A stretch of 64,000 nt of DNA from Silene noctiflora (lineage: Eukaryota > Streptophyta > Magnoliopsida > Caryophyllales > Caryophyllaceae): contig VHZZ01003650.1 of the NCBI GenBank assembly GCA_009801015.1, positions 24,036-88,035 of the forward strand, read 5' to 3'. Of this stretch, positions 36,301 through 49,530 are shown in pieces. Every line of letters starts with the position of its first letter. Position 1 is the first letter of the stretch. Made by a program: the position numbers and the translations under genes. The notes under the pieces were generated by a model. It saw only the letters and a list, made by a program, of their open reading frames with translations. It was not told the DNA's origin and searched no databases.

Positions 36301-39300
36301 TTAGACTTGTTAGCTTCCCTTGGAGAGATGGAACCGAAACTTGGCGTTACCTTGTTGCTAGGAGTTTTATACTATAGCAATTTTCTAAGGGAGACACTCA
36401 AATGTAGTACTGATATGCTGGTACACCTTCTGATTTATATAATTATCGTACAAGCAATGCTCATAACTTTGACATTTCAGTTCATTGGAGTTGCTCTGAG
36501 TTCCTGAAATTCTATATTCTTGCAGCTAAAACTACTGAAAGTGCTTCCTTCTCTTGCTTCACACTCTGCAATGCAACCGCTGATAGTTCAGACTGTATTA
36601 CCTATGCTTCAGAAGGATTCAGATCGGTAAGCAAATATGAACTGTAATTAATTGGAATAACAAACAACCACGTACTATTGTGCTACCAAATGAGCCTTAT
36701 CCCATCAAATTTCTGTGGGCTTATGGAATGAGCATCATTTGAAGATGCAATAGTTTCTGTCTACTTTGATAAATTCTTTGTCATTGAACAAGGATATACA
36801 TTTGAAAGTCTTTTTTTGTCTTTATGATGAACACTTATCTGCAGGATCTTGTATGCTACAGCACTTCGTTTGTTGTGTAAAGCTTGGGAGATGAACTATA
36901 AGGTCTTTGGGACTTTGCAAGTAAGTATCTTGTCTCCGTCTGTGCACTCATTTAAGATGCTGTGTTCCATCTAGTTGCTGAAGCATATAACTTACTATTG
37001 AGCCATGGAAGTTCCATGAGGTTTTGAGAGACCAAGAGATGTATCAGCTAGTCAGATACAAGGCTTGGAAACTATGAAAAGTGATAAACTCATGACATAG
37101 GGTATGTAAAGTCACAAGTAAACACAGACAGGGAGAGCTATGTTACTGTAATGATTTACCCTCTTGTACTCTATATCTGCTGTGGAAAGATTTAACGAGC
37201 TATGCTGCAGTATCTTTCTCTATTTGCATCACATGTCTAGCAAAAATATTTCAGCAATTCCGCTGCAGTAATTTGACATGGAAGCCTGACTGATCTTTGA
37301 TAGCATGTATATTTTTTTTGTAGGTTTTTCTGCTGCCTGAATGTTTCAGGGAATTCAGATCTGATCGAACAGTTGTTATAAGCATGGCTGCTTGCCTTCG
37401 TGATATATGTAGGCAAAACCCTGATAAGGGTATTGAGCTGATACTGTCTATTGCTGTATGGATTTTTTGCTACTTCCATAAGCGTTTGACATTTTTATTT
37501 ATACTTTGTGTTCTATTTCTTTACAGCTCCGTACCTTAATGATTTCTTCTTACATTGAAATCAATAGGGGTGCATTGAGTGCCGTGATGCTGTAGTTCAA
37601 GCTCTGGGATTACAGAGCCTTGGTTTTCTATGTGAAGCTGATGCAATTGGTAAGCACTTAATCCACATGATTATTCACTAGGGAATAGGGATAGGGATTT
37701 AAGTATGTAGCACCCTAGACTTGACAGACCTATGAAGTCTGGCCAGGGAATAGGAAAAGTCACACTACTGCTGTAAGCCAACTTCAAAGATGATTGATTA
37801 AAAATGAAGCAAATATAGTAATGCTATGAAAAGAATATGCGAGGATACCCATTGAAACACTATATCTAGCCCTTTTGTATGTGGCAAGATGTCTTGAACT
37901 ACATTTATCAGGTCTTCAGTCCCTTTCTTTACTCTTTGTGTGGGAGGGATTTGGACTGCAGAAAAGGTGTTGTACAAGTTCCATTGTTTGGTTAGCAAGT
38001 TAGTTTGTCAGGATAGGGAGGGGAGGGAGATGGAGTGATCCATTTTCCCTCCTACAATACATATTAAAATCCTTCAGAAATCCGAACTAGGAAAGATTTG
38101 AAAGTAAAATGACATTGACCCATAAGTCCATCCGCCCCGTGTTCCCTCTCCCTCAATGTGTTTCCGAACAAAGACTTATTGTAGTATTTCGTATAATTGT
38201 TTCATAGCCTTTTGGTTACGATCTCAAATTGCTTCTCTCTACCCAGATTTTTATACTGCGTGGGATGTCATTGCAAATCATGTGAAGGAGTACTTGGCGG
38301 AACCAGTTGTTGCGTATAGGTAACAAACGGTCTTTGCACAACTATCCTTTTTCTGTTGGGTTCTTTGCATATGTTTAAACTGGGGGGCTCCATGCCTTTG
38401 TCAGTTTGTCCTTTTGTTCATTTCCAGTCACGTATTACGACCATATACTCCTTATTCGTGGCCCTTTTTAGGGACTCCTTAGGAGGAGGCGAGGAGCGTT
38501 CCTCTAAATTGTGTTTGTGCATACCTTTGCAGCTTATGTACACTTTTGAGATGGGGATCTATTGATGCTGAAGCTTACACAGAAGCTTCTGGGTCTGTCT
38601 TGCAATTATTGTGGAATATTGGAAGTCATATATTCCCTTCCATGAACCCACTTTGGAAGAAAGCTCGGATCAATGCCTTTGTGGCAATAAACTATTTTGA
38701 GGTTAATCTGGACCTTTTGTATAAATGATGCACACTTGCCAGTTTTGATTCTAATTTGCTTTGTATTCCAGTTTTTACTTGCTTTTCTCATCGCTTTTGT
38801 GCCTTGATGAAACTCTGTTTTAGCAGGCGTCTAGAATTATGGCGCACACTTCTCAATTTTGATTCTAAATTGCCTTGTTTTCCAGTTTTTATTTCCTTGT
38901 TTTCCAGTTTTTATTTCCTTTTCTCATTGCTTGTGTCCTGCTTAAACTCTGTTTTAGCAGGTGTCTCAAATTCAAAATAGCTTGCCGGATCTTATGGTCA
39001 AGTGTATGGAGTTGCTGGTTAGTGAGACTGATGTTGACATTCTGAAGGTGATTGGAGAACTTAAAACCAAGATTATAGCATATGAGCACAGGTATTTTCT
39101 TGTATATGGGCATCACCCTCATGGCGTCGTTTCGTATATGGACGTCACTTCTATGATTTCTTTTTGTACATGAGCGTTATCTATTTGGCGTCCCTTAATT
39201 ATAGATCTGGGTTTAGTTGCTTCACTCATTACTGCAGCTTCTGTGTGGACTTACTCGTTTGCGACCTTTTGCAGTACGAGACGAAGAATGATCAGTGAGA

Positions 39301-42300
39301 AAAAAGCCCCAAGAAGCAAAATTGAGAAATTATTAGATGTATTTCCTCGCGTGGTTTTCTCTTCAGGTAATTGAAGGATACTTGCATGTGAAAGTCCCCA
39401 AACATATCATAAAATTGTACTCGTATATAGTATCTACTGTATTTTTTCTTTGTAAATATAGTCCCTTATTTTGAGGCCCTATTCTTTTTCAGTCGCTTGT
39501 TCGGTGGCTGACCTATATATAAAGGCATATCATATATTGAAATTAAGGGTCTTTCAAATGACACAAATTGCAGCAGAGCCATTAGGTAGTAACCAGTCCT
39601 ATAAAAACTCTGACACAGTTCAAAATGTAATATTTAAGTTGGAGGGAAATCAATGGACCAATCTTATTACACAGCATTTGGTACATAATTTGGTTAGTTA
39701 GGTCCTCAAAAGCCAAGCTACTGGTTAGCTAAACTGCTGTACAGTTGTTGATATATTTGTTTGGAAACACGACATCTTCATCAGATTGAATTAAGTGGAA
39801 CTTTACTGTGAATGTGACCTCTATCTCACCACGTTGGAGTTTTACTTTGTACTTTGACATCAAGTTTTTCATATGCGAGCTTCTCTTTAATGGCGTGGAT
39901 CTTAATCACCTCTCAGTTACCTTGGTGTCATTCCAAATATATATACACTTGGATAAGGATATTAATTAAGGGACACCAAGGGGGTGACACCCATGCACAA
40001 AAGATATCATCGAGATGACAGCCATGATGCTGCCTTCATCCGTTTTTGATAATTGTACTTTGTCAGTTTGTCCATTTTCGTAGAGGTTTAACTTCTATCG
40101 TAACCTAGGAAAGTAGAAGTTTCGAAAGGTTGACATTTGTTAACTGGCCTTATTGGCTAAAATTGACTTGATTCAACATGGTGTGGAAGAGTGCTGAGAT
40201 AGAATTTGATTTCCCTTTTTGATTTGGGTTTTGACTGTAGTCTATACTATGAAGATGAAGTCAAGTTGCTTAAAATACAAACAGATTAAGAGGAAGAAAT
40301 AGGGAGAAAAGAAACACTTGGAGTAGTCACTACTTACTGTGTGTCTGTTACATAACCCAGGTAGATGTAACCCACAAGACATGCCTGGTGCTGCTCTGTT
40401 TTGCCTGCCCTTTACTAACAAAGATTTTACACGAGGAAATTTGAAAGTAAGATAATTTACTCATGCACGTGTTGTAGTATTATTATGTTACTGTGTTTGG
40501 CTCAATGAATCTATTTGGTGTGTACAGAATGCAGATGATGTTTTTGATAAATATCACAACATTGTGAAGGAGGTATCGGGGTCGCTTCATCTGTCAAGAA
40601 ACACTCTCCTTGCACTTCTTTCGTTGCAGTCGTGGAAATCCTTAATGAAGCGTTGGCTAAAAGATTATGATTGTCTTCTTGTAAAAGCATCGTCCACTGA
40701 CTTTGATAGAACATCAAAGGCTGCTAATAATATCCTTAAGGTTGTATTTGTGAAATATATCTAGTATTTTTTCTAATTGTACTTGTATTGTTAGACAAAA
40801 GCAGAAGAGAAGTAGTAAAAGAAGTAAAACAAAATCTATCACCTTGTTGAATGTTGGATGTTGTCTGTTTGCCGTTTCAGGATATGATAAACCTTGCTGA
40901 AGATTCAATCCCTAGAATGGCAGAAAATATTTCTTTCGCAATAGGTGCATATTGTTTGGTGAGTTGTTTCTCAATTCTTACTCCCTCCGATTCTTATAGC
41001 CCCACTTTTTATGATTTATGAGGACTATTTTAAACAAATGGGGCAAATCAGGATAAGTGATGTAGGAGCATTTGGACTATTTTAACGTAGGAGTATTTTC
41101 TTGAATATGTCGCATGGTTTGGTGTTCGATTTGGTTCGACTGATAATGTTGAAATGACATTATGCTGCCATCCAGTATAGGTCGCATTGCTAATGCTTGG
41201 GGAAGAATACATGTGCACATCCTTATCTGGTAGTCTCCCTCTTGTCTGGGTTATGAGACAATAGCCACAGAGTCAAAAATTTAGAAACCATGCAATTCAT
41301 AAAATTGATGCAAGTATTCATGCTAGAGCAAGATTTTTTTGGTACGTGTATGTGAATAAGCTTCATTAGAACCATGCCATTTTCGCACGCTAATCTATCC
41401 TGTTATCTTACATAGTTACATTCCACTTCTAATGGAGTCAAAGACGTATTTTTCTTTGATTTGGATTATGATGGAATAAAGCAAAATGCTCTCTAAAATG
41501 GTTACATTTTTTTGTTTTGTTTGTGAAGTAGCTTTTGCTCATCAGGATACCACAACTTCAATAGGCCTCTATGTGTTAGGTTGTTAGCAAAGGGAGTAAG
41601 GCTGCGTACATCAGTCGCCCTCACCCTATTCAACCTTTAATCCTTTTCCATCCAACTCCTCTTACCCTATTTCGCTTTTGTTCCATTTCCCTATCTTTTC
41701 TCTTGATTTGCAAGAGCGGAGTATTTGTAAGTAGTCTTGGCTAGGGGCTCTCAGCACTCTTTAGTTTTACTAGTCAAATTCAGTAGTTGAAATATTGAAT
41801 TATCTCGTTTGTTATGCAGAAGATAATCTTTATTTCCACTCTTAGTTTATAATGACAAATCTTGTAAGAGCGCGGTCTCACCATAAAGTTATGATCATGC
41901 CTCTAAAGACGGGTTATGTGTGTGTACTACTTTACAAGGTAGATTGCGAGACAAGTGCCAACTGTCTTGTGTAGTACTCCCTCCGATCCAGACAAATGGT
42001 AACATAGGGAAAAATGGGTTATTTAAGAAAAGGTGGAGAAGTGAGGTGTAAAGTTGGAAGCTTTGAATGGGGCTACAAGAATAATGTATTGTGTAATTAA
42101 ACATTGAGTGAGTGGGTGGGTGGGCCATTTGATGGCAATTGGCAAACATGTAAATAGGTAGTGTATCATCCGTTTTAGGTAAGTGTTACCATTTGTCTGG
42201 ATCGGAGGGAGTATATTGGACCTTGCGGTCCCCAAAAAGAATGTTTTGATCTGACACTTTCTGTACACGATGCGTACACTCTACTCTACACTATCCTACT

Positions 42301-45300
42301 ACACCTTATATTGACACTTGCTTCTAATACTTGTATAGCGTCAGAGTAACATAACCCTATAAAATATCACCAACGACGTGCTGTAAAAAAAATACAAATA
42401 TACTCCCTCTGTCCCGGTCATTTGTTATCTATGCGTTTTGGCACAAAGAGCAAGGAAATGACAAAAAGGAGAGAAAAATAATGATAAGTTAAAGAGCTCC
42501 CTCACATGCCACTTGCCCGCTTCATATGTCCACAGTGAGTCCACTTGGCCACTTGTGTAAAACTTACTAAAATTAGAAATAGATAACAATTGAGTAATAC
42601 TTCCTAAAACGTAAGTAGATAACAATTGACCTGAACGGTGGGAGTATAGCATGCCAGCGGAAAGTATACACTGATTACATTTTAATAAAAGCCTTTAAAG
42701 TTGGACCTGTCGGAAGGGGCATTATTGAGCATGCGAATGGGATAAAAAACCAATATATATTCTTTATTGGCTTGTGACTTGTTTAGACTAACACCTTTTT
42801 TAATTCTTTTCAGATCTTGCCTGCTTCTGCCCATGCGGTCAAAGTGACTGCTTCGAAGTTCTTAATGGGTTGGCTTTCCCAGCACGAGCATGAGCACCGC
42901 CAATGGTCAGCGGCGATTGCAATTGGTGCAATTTCAAGTTGCTTGCACGCAACTGATCGTCAACAGAAACTGCAATGTGTCAGTGGGCTTTTTGAGGTAG
43001 ATAATTGTATTTTTAGGGAAATTCATATTAGGTGCTTCATTTATAAGTGCGACTTTCTGGTTAACATTTCACTGCTTGATGTTTTCCTTCCTGACTTTTC
43101 TTTTTCCTGATAATTATAGAGATTGCATCAGCTTTCTGGTTAACACAATTCAGATTTGTTTACAAATTACAAAAACCGTGCGCCTTGTCTCTACAGATCC
43201 TTGTAGCGTCATACGCCTTTTAAGCCTAAGCCCAAGAGGCACTCTTGCTGATATATAGAGTTGTGGTTTTGAACATTTATATGTTACCTCTAATGACAAC
43301 TGCATCTGTGACTGTGTGAGTGCCCTAACTCTCAAAAAACAAACACACCCGTAAAGTCGTAAACTGTTGAACTGAAGTAAACAGTAAATAAGCGAAAAAT
43401 GTTTTTCTTGTCCAGTTTATCACCCTACAGTCTACACCTCTTTCGAATACATTCTTCCTTATGGACCATAATTCCATAATTATCACTACAGTTATGATGG
43501 TATATGCTATTGTTATTAGACCGTTTGTCTAATCATTTGCAGCTGGACGCTCTTGTGACGGGTCACAAATTGTGACACAGGAGATGTGACCATTTTATGA
43601 TAAAAAGTAACCATTTACAAATTCTTATTTATCAGATAATGATTGCATTTTATCATAAAATGGTCACATTTCTTCGTCACAAGCTTGTGACGCGTCACAA
43701 ATGAGATTTTGTGATTCATTTGTTGCTTTTGCCAAATAATTCCTTGGTGGTTGAAAAGCAGTAATTAAAATGAATGATGTAACAGTCTTGTTTCCCTTCT
43801 GTTGTATTCAACATTTCTCAGGTGTCATGTCAGAGCAGAAGTAGCTTTGTTAAAGGGGCTTGCAGTGTTGGTCTTGGATTCGCGTGCCAAGATCTCCTTA
43901 CCAGAACGGCTAGTGATGAAAGCGCTCCTAACAAGGATAACTACACTCTACAGGAGAAATCTCTTCTAGGAAAGATTGTCAGGGATTTATCATCAGCTAT
44001 AAGTCATGTTTCTCAAATATCACCTGATCTTTTGGAGAGTCTTCACGAGTACAAGGCTTCGGATATGGACTATGATTATGTTGATAGCAGTTGCATATTA
44101 GTGCTCAATAACTGTGATGACGTGGATGGTGATATATGGGGTGTTGCTGGACTTATCCTAGGCTTAGGCTTGTGTACTAGTGCACTCTTCAGAGTTGGGT
44201 CTTATGATGCTATCCGCAGTATAAAATTACTGTGCACATCTTTGGTTGCTAATGTCAGCTCTTTAGTTTCAGATTTCAATTTTGATGGTCCAAGTATGTT
44301 GTTATCCATTGGAGCTTGTCTGGTGCTTCCAACTATTGCTTCATTTTGTCGAAGAGTGGACATGATGCATGATGATGAGTTAAATGATGCATTGTCGTCC
44401 TACGAGAATCTCACCTCAAAACTAATTACAGTCAAAACATCTAACACCTTGTATCAAAATCTTTTGATGGCATCATGTGTTGGAGGCGGTGCTCTACTTG
44501 CTTCCATTTTGGGAGAAGGATTATTCCCCTTAGATCCTGAACGGGTTCAAAACTTGCTTGAATTGTTCAAAACTATCTACTCGGCCTCCTATCCTGACCT
44601 TGTTCATTTAGGTGCTTTTCTTGGGGTGGTAAACACAATGGGTGCTGATGCTGGGTACTTGTTTTATCAATGTTCTTCAATTGTTCCTCAGACACTCTAT
44701 AACCAAAAGGTATTTATGACAGAATATTCTGATTATTTACTTCATTTTTCATTCGCTTACACACTTCATCAATATGCCAGGAATCATCTGATATGGATAC
44801 TCCTCTACTCTCAAGGTTATCTTTTGTGGAAAATCTGTCGGGTTTAATGCAAGATATGTTTCTTGTTGTGCAACAACCTGATGCCAAGCAACTTCAAGCA
44901 TATGCAGCATGGGCAATTTCATTTCTTAGGGAGCATCAATGGTCTAAAGAGGTCCATGGAATCTATGGTAGGGTTGATGATAATACGGCTAACTCTAAGA
45001 CTTTGGATCAAAGTTTCTCCAAGGATGCAACTGTTGTGAAGCTGTCCTCATGGCTGATGCAGTTAGATTATACGAAGGTAGGTTGACTGACTCATTGCTC
45101 CATGTAATTGACGATTGGGGATTACTCTAGGTCTAGAACTTAAACGGTTACTTTTTTAGCTGCAATTACCATGAAGCTATAATTAATCAGGAGTGAAAGA
45201 AAAATGAGTAGTCAACTTTCATCACATACAAATCTTCTGTGCTAGGACAACTATGAGTAAGCATGACTTTTAAAAGAACTGTAAGATCAAATTAGCGCAA

Positions 45301-48300
45301 TCGGCAATAGCAAAACTTGGTGACCATGTGCATTTTTTGTTCTATATTTATCTCAGAGAATATTTATATTGAACATCAAGTGTGAAACTTTAAACAAAAA
45401 TCATACTACCTCCAATCCACACCAAACTACCCATCCACTTTTTAAATCAAACTTGCTAAATATTGACCTTGATTATATTAGTCAAATTTTAGAAATTTAT
45501 ATATAAAATGGACATATTTCACTTTTGTTAAAGAAAGAGATTTCGGAGAGTTATAATTTTGACTCAAAAAATAATATATAAATGAAGAAAAACGTGGTCA
45601 AAGTGCGAGACGGTGACAAGTGAAATGGGTAGTTTGGTACTTTTGTGTGGATTGGAGGTAGTATTAAATTTGATACTCCTTATAAAATAATAAGAAGAAT
45701 ACATTCATGGGAGTTACTTGCGAGGGAGAGAGGTTGAGAGTACCTGTGAATTGACTCTTTTTTTTTGCATTTTTATTCAAGTGTCAGGTACATGTCAACG
45801 CAGTAGCTGCTGTCTTGAGATGTCTTACAAAGGCCCCTAGGTTGCCAGAGTTTGACTGGGGAGCTGTTATTCGACGCTGCATCAAATATGAGTCTCATGT
45901 AGCTGGCTTACCTCATGGTTCGTCCTGTGACAACAAAAGCTTGCTTGAAGAATGTCTACAATTCTCAGTAGCTCATGCTAGTAAATTTGGCTCCCTGTTA
46001 AATTTGCTTGATGACTTGACCTGTCTCTCAAGGTTCCGCACACTTGACATTGTTATGCAGTCTTGCCTGGTCTTTCATCTCCCTGATCTAATGAGGATAT
46101 TTTCGAGTTCTAGAAATCATATGTTACTACAAGACATGCATGAATTCCTGTCCTCTCCAATTTATTCTGACCAACAGAACACTAGACAGAAAAGGTTTCT
46201 TCAGCTCGCTTTCTGGAAAGCTCTTGCCAAATGTGTCAAGAAACCTTCCGAGGACACTTCAGAATACCTGTATGACATGGAGAAATGTGTGGAAGTTCTT
46301 TTCAAGTTGTTGCCAGAGTCACCTTGTGCCACCTCTCCTAAAAAGGAGCAGATGCCTTGCCTTTTATGGCATGAATCAATGGCATGCTTGAGCAACACTA
46401 GACAAGCTTGTTTGATGTCCCTTTTGCAGGTACGACTTTTCCTCATATCGATTTTTATTCCTAACTGACATAGTGAGATGGTGCATATTGCTATTGTTTT
46501 TTCCTCAGAGTTATGGTTTCGCGCGTGAAAATGTGATTAACATTAATTTGAAATTATTCAATTGGTTGGTTGGGAACTAACTGATGCACTACCTCAGCTT
46601 TCACCAGTTGATGAACTGCAAAGAAATAAGCTGTTTGGAACAGATCTGAAGAAGATGTTGTCATTGGCTAAGCTCGTGAAAATCGGTTCTATGCCATTGA
46701 CTGAGCTTGGAAAGCTAAAATCATACATGATGTGCACAAAATCAGAAGGTCCGTTCGGTATAGTAATGTTTTGCTTTATCTGTAAAAATGATCTGTTTTT
46801 TTGGTGGAATGTAAGCTCTCATTAAAAGCACAATAACTATTACAAACTACTCATTTGCAACAATACATATCATATCTATTCTATCTTAACATAAGAAAGA
46901 AATAGAGCTGATCCATGCATGATCTGCCTGGGTTCCAGCATTCTTTGTGAACTCATTCAACCTCACCCGCAGACCCTTCGTAATCTCCTTGATAATACTC
47001 TCTGGTCTTCTGACCCTATCATGCAGTCTGACGTCATTTCTTTGAAATGATCTGTTGGTTTCATTACTAATTGAATTAGTTTTCGAAAATAATCAGGACC
47101 ATTCTCATCTGCATGTAATCTGAAATTTGCCTATTTTATCGCTTAATAGGCTTACCTTTGAGACTTTGGCTCCATTCATAAATAATTAGTTCCTGATTAG
47201 TGTTACAGTTACAAATCCATAATTATTATGCTTTTACCTTTTGTCCCCGGCTTCTTTTAGTCATTATTTAATTCGCACTTTTGTGAAAAATTGTGGTTAG
47301 GGACATTGTTTTGAACTGCGTAAATGCTCAGTTAGTATTCATTTCTCAGACATTTTCTGCTTCGAAAGTGTGTTATAACAATGGTCAAATGAAACCTGTT
47401 TTGCGTGGATATGTGTGGGATTTCCATCAAAGGGGGGTAATTAAGAGAGCAGGAAGGTGAATGATTGAAGATTGCTACTTACTCTTTCCTTGGATGGCGA
47501 AAACTGACCATTTGCTCAGTTAATATCAATTAAGATCCTTACCATCCGATCTAACATTGATGAACTTGAAGTTTTGGGATTATTGAGCCATTGAGAATGT
47601 TTTGGGGTCTTCTGCTGGTTCGGTGGTTTGTCTAATAGACATTTCTATATAGTGGGATATGGTGGTGGTGCTTGATTGTTAAACCTGCATACTTCTATAT
47701 AGTGGTTCGAATAGCAAATAAAGGCTTCTGGATGATGGTTATGGGTAGGGAAGTATGGTGATTGGTTGATTATGGTGTACAATGTTTAGTTTGGTTGTCC
47801 AGAGACATGGCAGCAGGAGCAGTAACCTTGTCTGGTGATTGTGTGATGTTGTGGAGAGTTGGAGGAGGGGAGGGAAAGGAGGGATAGCGAGATAGAGAGA
47901 TCAAGCGTTGTGAAATTTTGACACAACAATATTATTACATTATTAATTTATTACCACAAAGGTTGTCGCAATGACAGGGTATGAGGTGGTCGGATTTTGC
48001 ATCCTTACCCTTCCGTGTTTCATTAACACCAGTTCTGGATCACCCATAATTAATGGTGCTTGGGAATTGCAACAAATTGATAGCTGTGCTATAAGTTAGA
48101 AAAATACACAATTTAGTGAGTTATGCTTGCTATATTACGTCATTTTTCAAAGCAAATTTAATTAGGTTAGTAGATATTGGGACAGTTTGTTGAAATGTAT
48201 GTATTAGTAAAGAGGACAACTGGACAACCCTTATGTTTTCTCAGACATAGGGGTAAAGGCCTAAAGCTGGTTGTGTACATTTGATCCCTTAGAGCCCTAC

Positions 48301-49530
48301 CTGCCATAGTTTGTTTTTTAAGGCATTAGGACTTTTTAGGAGTCATGTATTTTGCACTGGAGAATACTTTAGTTAGCAATCATTAAAAGAAGACAACATA
48401 CATTCATATTCCAAATAAAAGGAATTCCTTATTTATTTTGACAAACAATGAAGATAACACGCATTCATACTTTGATATATTCACAGATATGTGGGATGTG
48501 CTGGTTGAAGTTGTAGCAGTGCTTCAAAATACAGAAGGCGCGAGGAGACAATGGCTTATTGATATTCTTGAAATATGCTGCATTACGAAGTGCCCGTCAA
48601 CGGTAAGCAAACCTTTACTGTGAAAATCTATCTATTCAGCTGACGAGTCGCTCAATACTATATTGGTGCAGTGTGCACCTTTTATGATTTGGTTTGCGTA
48701 CCAATTTGTCGTACTGAGCCATGCGTTGAGATAATTCTTAAATATGATTGAATGACGATTTTAATTCTCTCATGATGGCTACAAACCTCATACCTATCAC
48801 GGAAATGGCTTAAACCTAAAAGGAAAAACCTGAAGTAGATCTGAAACTAGATTAACCCAACCTTACCCAAAATATCTCAACTGAAACAAAAACTTTGATA
48901 GCCATGTTCGTAATGACCCGAAAATGTTCTGAATCTAAAATGACTTCATAGCAACGCTCTAAAAATGATTGGGACCCGTTTTTAACTAAACCAAAGTGAC
49001 AAATTTGTCTGGTCTAGCGACAATTTATCCAATGTGTATCAGATATATAGTCTGATTTGCACAGCAAATCAGCTAATGTTCGTTGAATGTCGGATTTTGT
49101 TGGTTATGAGTCGTGTGAGTTGTGACTAATCTAAGATGTCATTATTACTCAGGCACTTCATTTCATTGGTCTGCTCTCTGGTAGCTCCTGCAAGTATATG
49201 CCTTTCCTGATTACGGATCCCCAAGCTGTGCTACTTGATCTCCCAGTCACTCTTTCCTCCCTTCTTTTGACTCCCAAGTGGCGTTCAGTTGCCGAAACAG
49301 CCGTTTCTTATCTCTGGACCTCGACTCAGAGAATCTATGCATGGGCCACTTCTCTTTCATGTAATGGTGACCAATTCGGGTTGCACCCCATTGAGCCGAG
49401 TGAAAAGGACAGTTGTGATTTGCTTGTGAATGTCATGGTAGATGCCTGTTATAAACTGAGAGAATTTTTGCCGCTGAAAAACCAGTTGCAGCTGGTAAAC
49501 ATGGTTCAGCCGAGGCATGCAGACTCTTAA
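33340..49530 (+). CDS. RST1: RST1 (RESURRECTION1), exosome-SKI linker, focadhesin homologue
   Basis: 25 coding exons, 1842 residues: 33340-33720, 33977-34261, 34346-34429, 34515-34791, 35338-35588, 35981-36155, 36233-36420, 36526-36626, 36845-36920, 37324-37455, 37568-37649, 38247-38319, 38533-38701, 38961-39091, 39275-39366, 40361-40446, 40528-40740, 40881-40958, 42814-42996, 43822-44709, 44781-45077, 45788-46429, 46598-46748, 48487-48602, 49153-49530. Phases agree at every junction. The start [20 protein letters not shown], the middle [16 protein letters not shown] (DUF3730 region), and the late [20 protein letters not shown] and [12 protein letters not shown] are RST1 signatures. It is an all-helical repeat protein. 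In Arabidopsis RST1 acts with RIPR to couple the cytoplasmic exosome to the SKI complex, limits siRNA production from coding transcripts, and thereby affects CER3 and cuticular wax. Introns are full of MITEs, but no exon is broken. Confidence 0.93.
33780..33947. mobile_element. Stowaway-like MITE in RST1 intron 1
   Basis: The right end AAAAGTGGAATAGAGGGAGTA nearly equals the right end of the 735-994 copy. The left end is degenerate (CCTCTCCCTCC). Confidence 0.65.
34902..34981 (+). repeat. 50-bp-period direct duplication in RST1 intron 4
   Basis: GAGCTTCTATGCTCTTCTCTTCTG occurs twice, 50 bp apart. Confidence 0.8.
35213..35301 (+). repeat. Tandem duplication with an acceptor-like site in RST1 intron 4
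   Basis: Two adjacent copies of about 45 bp each carry TTACTTAAATTCCCGTGTTT then CACAGATGTCTGATTCTAA. Each contains a pyrimidine-rich cacag that looks like a splice acceptor. The acceptor that fits the protein is the later attgcag at 35337. Confidence 0.8.
38745..38960 (+). repeat. Duplicated intron 3' end in RST1 intron 13
   Basis: About 120 bp ending in ACTCTGTTTTAGCAG occurs twice. The first copy is followed by GCGTCTAGAATT; the second abuts the true exon GTGTCTCAAATT at 38961. A TTCCTTGTTTTCCAGTTTTTA mini-duplication lies inside. Confidence 0.8.
39092..39204 (-). repeat. Dispersed ~30-bp-unit repeat, copy 3, at a splice donor
   Basis: On the minus strand the head CTATAATTAAGGGA is followed by units with CTCATGTACAAAAAG, GTGACGTCCATATACGAAA and GTGATGCCCATATACAAGAA. 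Its far end coincides with the first intron bases after RST1 exon 14 (donor at 39092). Confidence 0.65.
39959..40031 (+). repeat. Dispersed ~30-bp-unit repeat, copy 4
   Basis: The head TATTAATTAAGGGA is identical to that of copy 2, followed by GTGACACCCATGCACAAAAG and a shorter second unit. It lies in RST1 intron 15. Confidence 0.65.
40980..41094. mobile_element. Stowaway-like MITE, short
   Basis: TACTCCCTCCGATTCTTATA at the left; TAGGAGTA at a degenerate right end. RST1 intron 18. Confidence 0.5.
41595..41625 (+). mobile_element. SINE-like fragment
   Basis: GTAAGGCTGCGTACATCAG resembles the central part of the SINE at 23316-23520. It is very short. Confidence 0.3.
41975..42213. mobile_element. 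Stowaway-like MITE
   Basis: TACTCCCTCCGATCCAGACA with the inverse TGTCTGGATCGGAGGGAGTA; the terminal repeats are perfect over more than 25 bp. TA lies on both sides. RST1 intron 18. Confidence 0.9.
42401..42646. mobile_element. Stowaway-like MITE
   Basis: TACTCCCTCTGTCCCGGTCA and an inverse end GACCTGAACGGTGGGAGTA, with ATTTGTTATCTA/TAGATAACAATTG just inside. RST1 intron 18. Confidence 0.8.
43552..43712. mobile_element. Palindromic MITE (CTTGTGACGSGTCACAA family)
   Basis: CTTGTGACGGGTCACAA and GATGTGACCATTTTATGATA on the left face TATCATAAAATGGTCACA and CTTGTGACGCGTCACAA on the right. It ends about 110 bp before the acceptor of the largest RST1 exon. Confidence 0.75.
45404..45663. mobile_element. 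Stowaway-like MITE (TACTACCTCC variant)
   Basis: TACTACCTCCAATCCACACC and the inverse GTGTGGATTGGAGGTAGTA, plus CAAACTACCCAT/ATGGGTAGTTTG just inside, flanked by TA. RST1 intron 21. This is a separate subfamily from the TACTCCCTCC copies. Confidence 0.85.

Noticed and set aside
46508-46598. Earlier acceptor (cctcag at 46508) for RST1 exon 23
   Set aside because: Its frame meets a stop within 25 codons. The acceptor at 46597, with the good branch site ACTAACTGAT, restores the family sequence.
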